The notes beneath the pieces are model-generated. The model had not been told where the DNA came from, did no database searches, and was given only the letters and a program-made list of their open reading frames with translations. A stretch of DNA of 22,500 bases from Azolla pinnata (lineage: Eukaryota; Streptophyta; Polypodiopsida; Salviniales; Salviniaceae). This document shows positions 8,901 to 22,500 of the stretch, one piece after another. The first letter of the stretch is position 1. Each line of letters starts with the position of its first letter. Position numbers and translations under genes: made by a program. The stretch is from the NCBI GenBank assembly GCA_037176905.1, contig JBBBWG010001937.1, positions 1-22,500 of the forward strand. Reading direction: 5' to 3'.

Positions 8901-10192
8901 TTCGAGTGGCGCTTGTCACATGGCTTCTTTTGATGAGAAATTCATCAGCACAAGCCGTGATCAAGATGTATGCAAAAGGTCGTCTGCAGCTGTCTCTGAT
9001 GTTAGTACAGTTCAGGATTTACAAGAAGGGAAAACATCAGCACTCGATACGACACATTCTAAGGCCGATACTTCCGTCAGCTATGGTAAAGCAAATAAAA
9101 CATTATAATTAATAATAGCTTCAGAATTTCGTTTACCAGGTATGGGATATTCTAGTATCAGTGAAGGGGAAAATTACAGAAGGGCAGTGTGGTATAAAAT
9201 ATTAAAATGGTGGGTTAGTGGCAATATAGCTTGTGCCTAGGATCTCGCAACTAGGATTGTCCTTTTTTTGAACCACGCACAGAAATTTGGGGATAAAAAA
9301 GGGCCAAAAAACAAGTGAAGATAGTAAGGATTTTTCCTAGTCATCTTGGTAAATATTGGCTTGTGGCAATTTCTAGTTTCTGACTTGGAGATCCTCTTTT
9401 GAACTGTCTGCGAGAGTTTGTGGATAAAAGAAGCTAAAGCAATGAAGGTAGTGAGTTTTCCCCTTAGGGTTGGTTACTTTGTGCCTAGGTTGTCGATCCT
9501 CTTTTCTTCAATCTTCTGCAAAAAGTCGTGGGTAGAAGCAATGGAGAAGAAAAGCTCAAATGAAACGCGAAGACCAGCTAAAAAGAAATAAACAAAAAGC
9601 TGAAAAGCAGTGGAAATATCTAAAAACCAATGAAGAAAGAATGCTAGAATGATTTTTTTTATTCTTTGAAACAGGGATGAAGGCATGTTGTGAAGCTGTA
9701 TTGGCGGTCGATGAAAAGGAAGAGGGGCTCGATTTCGGAGCACCGCGGATATCAGATGGTGACTCACTTGAGAGCAGATCTAGGTCTCCTGAGAATCAAG
9801 GTAATAATAATCTTGGAGACATTGAGCTCAAGAACAATGAGCTCTCATCATCAGAAGCAGCAGCAGCAGCAGCAGCAGCATCAGCATCAGCATCAGAAAA
9901 TCTGGAGATTCAGGATAATGCGGAGCTTGTTATGGCCCAAAAAAGGAAAAAGGAGGGATTGCCGCTACTTGTGCTCCTTAACCAAGGGTCGAAGAAGTTC
10001 AGTATCAATCTTGAGTCAATTCCTTATGAAGAAGAAATCCAAGCCTCCTCTCTAGCAGCGGCTGCTACTACGATCTACAATCGATCCCCACACTGGAGGC
10101 ATCGAGACCACAGCCACTCATTGAGCCGAGGCCCAAAATATATCGCAGGTTTCTTTAGGAGGAGCTTGCGAGACATCAGCAAAGGCCAGTGA
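5915..10192 (+). CDS. EDR4-like DUF3133 zinc-ribbon protein (complete, three exons)
   Basis: Exons 5915-6035, 6638-9085 and 9675-10192 join in frame to give 1028 residues. The start ATG is directly before MPVPSDPRRKRKIRCPKC; no in-frame ATG lies upstream in the open frame. Domains: an N-terminal Cys4 knuckle (C15-P-K-C18, C32-P-I-C35); a long acidic, Ser/Asn-rich and probably disordered middle; a second Cys4 zinc ribbon of the DUF3133 type (GGAAPYIICKAC, C728/C731, and RCGGC, C753/C756); and a C-terminal FFRRSLRDIS motif like the FF..KS.DFS motif seen in relatives. Arabidopsis EDR4, a family member, is a membrane-associated negative regulator of powdery mildew resistance that works with EDR1 and clathrin; that role cannot be assumed here. 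Odd points: a 78-bp tandem duplication (residues about 373-424), an eight-Ala run, and a second knuckle reading CPIC where relatives usually have CGGC. Family assignment good; exact orthology unknown. Confidence 0.87.
6036..6637 (+). other. Intron 1 of the EDR4-like gene
   Basis: GTAAGA to AATACAG, phase 1. The splice joins CTTCTTCTAG to CTAAAGGAG, giving LLLAKGAV and a continuous frame into the long second exon. The intron is T-rich, with a cataca/atgcata run near its start (6050-6070). No gene was seen within it. Confidence 0.8.
7633..7788 (+). repeat. 78-bp in-frame tandem duplication inside the EDR4-like coding exon
   Basis: Two adjacent 78-base units (7633-7710 and 7711-7788) differ at a single base (gac/gag). 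Each codes for 26 residues beginning ISGFRRLEIGK, with D or E as the one changed residue. Because the length is a multiple of three, the frame is kept. The near identity points to a recent event or recent homogenisation. Confidence 0.97.
8698..8784 (+). other. DUF3133 zinc-ribbon segment
   Basis: It encodes CKAC, then about 21 residues, then CGGC. The surrounding PYIICKACSLILEVP and KIRCGGCDKVSRFS are typical of the plant zinc-ribbon domain found in EDR4-like proteins. The four Cys residues are expected to bind one zinc ion. Confidence 0.85.
9086..9674 (+). other. Intron 2 of the EDR4-like gene
   Basis: The donor ATG|GTAAAG is used 20 bases before the stop codon that would end exon 2 if it were not spliced. 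The acceptor is TTTGAAACAG|GGATGAAG, also phase 1, so Gly-Met-Lys-Ala-Cys continues in frame. If the intron is retained, the protein ends at 9108, giving a form of 823 residues without the C-terminal exon. No gene was seen inside. Confidence 0.7.
9857..9880 (+). repeat. GCA trinucleotide run coding eight Ala
   Basis: Eight GCA codons followed by alternating TCA and GCA codons give an Ala run and a Ser-Ala tail. This is a microsatellite inside coding sequence and is likely to vary in length between individuals. Confidence 0.95.
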
Positions 10193-10275
10193 ATCAAAAG
10201 CCCTTCTTCTCCTCTTCCCTTTCTCTTTCCTTTTCACTGCTTTTATGGATCTGTTTTATAAAGTATGTTGTATGA

Positions 10276-10306
10276 ATATATATACGTATGTATGTATGTA
10301 TGAATG
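10276..10306 (+). repeat. TATG microsatellite in the EDR4-like 3' flank
   Basis: An atatatat run followed by about four GTAT/TATG units, starting 84 bases after the stop codon, so probably inside the 3' UTR. Confidence 0.85.
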
Positions 10307-11878
10307 TTTGTAATATCAACACTTTTTTCTTTTTCTTCTAAAACTTATATACTTCTATAGTACACTGCAACTTTTGTAGAGATAATGAATGTCTAACAAA
10401 ATTTGATTTCAGCAGTAATGCTATCAGATTCATCATCTGGGTTGAAATTTAAACCTGAGGCAATGGCTTCTGGATGCTTGTTGCATTACATATGACATGT
10501 CAGCAGAGAAATGTTTGGCATTCATTGCTTTGATTTGAAAGAGCTTTGATTCAAAAGCCATTGCTTGAAGAGGCGATGACTTCTTGATGCTCAGACATGG
10601 TATGTCTGAAAGATAAGGTATTTGTGTCTTCAGCTTTATATTGATGGGTTTTGATTCAAAAAGTGCAATCTGGTGCTGTGATATGGTTCAGAGAAAACAC
10701 AATATTCCTTGTGGGGTACACTCTAACAACCATCCTTGCCGAGTAGTCCTTTTGCTTGATGATTTAATCTGTTTCTTCCATTTAATTGTCGTTAGTGTCC
10801 CATCTTAGTGGTTGTGACATATACATCATCTTCACAACTGACCCTTAAACATTGTCAAAAGTCTTGCTGTGCAAAGGTTTAGTCAAAATCAAGCAATGTG
10901 GACGAGTCCACAAAACAGTTTGAGCCTGCAAATTTATTAGAACATTGACTGTTTTCTGCGTCAATGAGACAAATCTGCTAAACATGATCATGTAGTGTCG
11001 ATCACATGCAAGAGGCAGATTCTCTAGCTAGTAGGAAACATTTTCTGTCGAGCTTTTGTATGGAACAGAATCGGGTCCCAGCAGGCAAAACATTTCTGTA
11101 AAGCATGTGTGTATAGAGTTTGAGAGACTCATCCAAGGAAAAGCCAACAAAATACAATGCTATCACTGTGGGGATGATGTTAACAACATAAACTGATGAA
11201 TTTGAAGAAAACCAAACTGTACACAATCAATAGCTCAAGGACCATGCTAATGTATGAACAAACTGAAACTCTCAAAGAACAGGCTAGATGGTGTTTGTTC
11301 AATTTGGAACTGATCTAATTGTTAGCATTCCATCATGGCAACTTTCAAGTATTTACTATTTGGCATACCGTAGAGCATGCTTCAAAAGGGAGCATTTTTA
11401 AAAACTGACAATTTGAAAGGTATCTTATCTCTGCTTTGATGCTTTAAAAATGAGAGGTTTGGCCTTTGATACAGCATAGAAAAGAAATACGTGGTCTCAA
11501 ATTACTCCAATCTGGAAGAACCACTAAGAACTTGTTTTCCCTATCCATATCTTCAGGGAAATTCTACTTGATAGGGCAAAATGACTGATATGACCATTCG
11601 TTATTTAGTAGGTAAATGAAATGACCCATTACCAAAAATTAATTGAATTCACGGATTAGATGATTTTAATTGTAACTCGATCTTTGTTTCAGTTTTAATC
11701 AACAGCACCACAGCAGTTATTTCCTGTTGCTTATACCAGCACCCATATCCAATGGAGTAGTATTTGTTCTGAAAATCCTTGAATTCTATATCATATACAT
11801 CATATGCTGTATTGCACTCTCGGTTCAATAAAGTCGCAATCAAACTACCAACAAAGAATTTGGACATAACATTACAAA

Positions 11879-11884
11879 TTTATT
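11879..11884 (-). terminator. Likely polyadenylation signal of the receptor kinase gene
   Basis: On the minus strand this reads AATAAA, about 147 bases after the stop codon, at a normal 3' UTR distance. Plant signals are loose, so other sites may be used as well. Confidence 0.45.
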
Positions 11885-11886
11885 CA

Positions 11887-11905
11887 GTTTAGGGTTTAGG
11901 GTTTT
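11887..11905 (-). promoter_or_regulatory. Double telo-box in the receptor kinase 3' region
   Basis: On the minus strand this reads AAAACCCTAAACCCTAAAC, two overlapping copies of the plant telo-box AAACCCTAA. Telo-boxes normally act near transcription starts, so one at the 3' end of a gene is unusual. It could be a chance insertion of telomeric sequence. Confidence 0.5.
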
Positions 11906-12030
11906 GAGTCACAGGAAACACAAATATCTTCAACAATGGTTGGAATGGTTTCGAGTCCTCAACAATGAACCAATCTACATATAACACTCTTCAATCAAAG
12001 CCCGAATGTATGAATGAATGAATTATGGAA

Positions 12031-21621
<9,591 letters not shown>

Positions 21622-22500
21622 CTGTCAAGGGCCACCAAAAGTCAACAAAAAGATTAGAAACATAAGATGCACAGGGTGCTCACATACAGTATCCCATCCC
21701 TACATATCTCAACTTCAGAATTAGAACAATAGCCTCTATCAAGTTTCTACTTTCTTCATCGTTTATTATTTTTACTTACAATTACCAAAGTAACTGAACT
21801 TCATGTAAAATTAAAAGCTGTTGTTTGCAAACCGGCCAACACTTCATTCAAGATATGCATCATTTTTTCCGATATTTAAGTTAAGCCTTTGCCAATGCAA
21901 CAAATCTTATTCAGAAGACAATGTTACCAATATTCACATGCCAAAATTATTAAACAAATATGTACTTTTGGCTTCAATTCAACAAAATGAATTCTCATAA
22001 AAACTCTAAAGCACTTTTCCTTATCATTAAGGCAGCTCTTTCTATCATAGATGAATATATTAACTCTCTCAGAATGGTCACATGCCTCACACATGATAAT
22101 GGTTTGAGGACGGCTGACTATTTCATTTGAACTTCTTATTGAACCTTTTGAGATACCCATGTTACAACCCATTTTACTCGTGATCTTGCCAACATTTATT
22201 ATCACCACAAAACTTACTCGTGATAATCGTATGTAAGGTTATATCAAGAGATATCTCAACGCTTCACTATCACACATAATGAGCACCCTAGAGTTTAAGA
22301 ATGAGCTTAAAAGCATGGAGTATATGACAAGATTTCCTTGTCTCTGGTATGAAACCTTAATAAGACCTTGTTACACAATTTTCAAGGGCTGGGAATGATG
22401 AAGAATACGGATATACCTAATATATTAGGCCTTTCACATGCAAAGGTGGAAGATCAAAGAGGAAAAAACAAACTTTGGTGCCTGCATTTAAAGTCACCTG
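21622..22500 (-). other. Probable first intron of the receptor kinase, open at the window edge
   Basis: The exon ending at 21621 starts in phase 1 after a good acceptor (CCCTTGACAG), so at least one coding exon lies upstream. No signal-peptide-like frame with a matching phase-1 donor was found up to 22500. The 94-codon minus-strand frame at 21924-22208 has no signal peptide or family match. The first exon is therefore most likely outside the window. Confidence 0.6.

Larger units (their letters stand above)
10193..12030. other. Convergent intergenic region
   Basis: It holds the 3' UTR of the EDR4-like gene on the left and that of the receptor kinase on the right. A TATG microsatellite is at about 10276-10306. 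The centre is AT-rich with only short chance ORFs on both strands (for example 11002-11226 and 11649-11867, minus). No gene, RNA gene or transposon could be identified. Confidence 0.55.

Noticed and set aside
9474-9767. 97-codon minus-strand hydrophobic ORF
   Set aside because: It overlaps intron 2 and the start of exon 3 of the EDR4-like gene, with no independent gene features.
22416-22429. Perfect 14-base palindrome cctaatatattagg
   Set aside because: AT-rich palindromes of this size are common by chance, and nothing nearby suggests a function.

Overview
The window is nuclear DNA from a flowering plant or close relative. The evidence is short coding exons separated by long AT-rich GT..AG introns, Arabidopsis-type telomere repeats (TTTAGGG) lying inside the chromosome, and three plant-type genes. 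No bacterial, viral or organellar features were seen. I cannot name the species.

Layout: (1) 1-2031, + strand, holds the last four coding exons of a SEC11-like catalytic subunit of the ER signal peptidase complex; its 5' part is outside the window. (2) 2032-5914 is intergenic and upstream sequence. It contains a possible small hydrophobic ORF (2876-3118), an interstitial telomeric array (about 3483-3642), a degenerate minisatellite (about 3977-4245), and a long pyrimidine-rich tract that is probably the promoter and leader of the next gene. (3) 5915-10192, + strand, is a complete three-exon gene for a 1028-residue protein of the EDR4-like/DUF3133 zinc-ribbon family. (4) 10193-12030 is a convergent intergenic region. 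(5) 12031-21621, - strand, holds 22 coding exons (942 codons) of a malectin-containing LRR receptor-like kinase of subfamily LRR-VIII-2. Only the signal-peptide exon is missing; it probably lies beyond 22500.

Both large gene models were built by hand from splice sites. Every junction keeps frame, and every joined domain matches its family order. The three genes do not form an operon or one pathway. All three touch the secretory or plasma-membrane system. EDR4 relatives and LRR-VIII kinases have both been linked to plant defence, but co-location here is only an observation. I found no strong evidence of an undescribed system. The most notable items are a near-perfect 78-bp coding duplication in the EDR4-like gene, the interstitial telomere array upstream of it, and the very regular one-repeat-per-exon structure of the receptor kinase.
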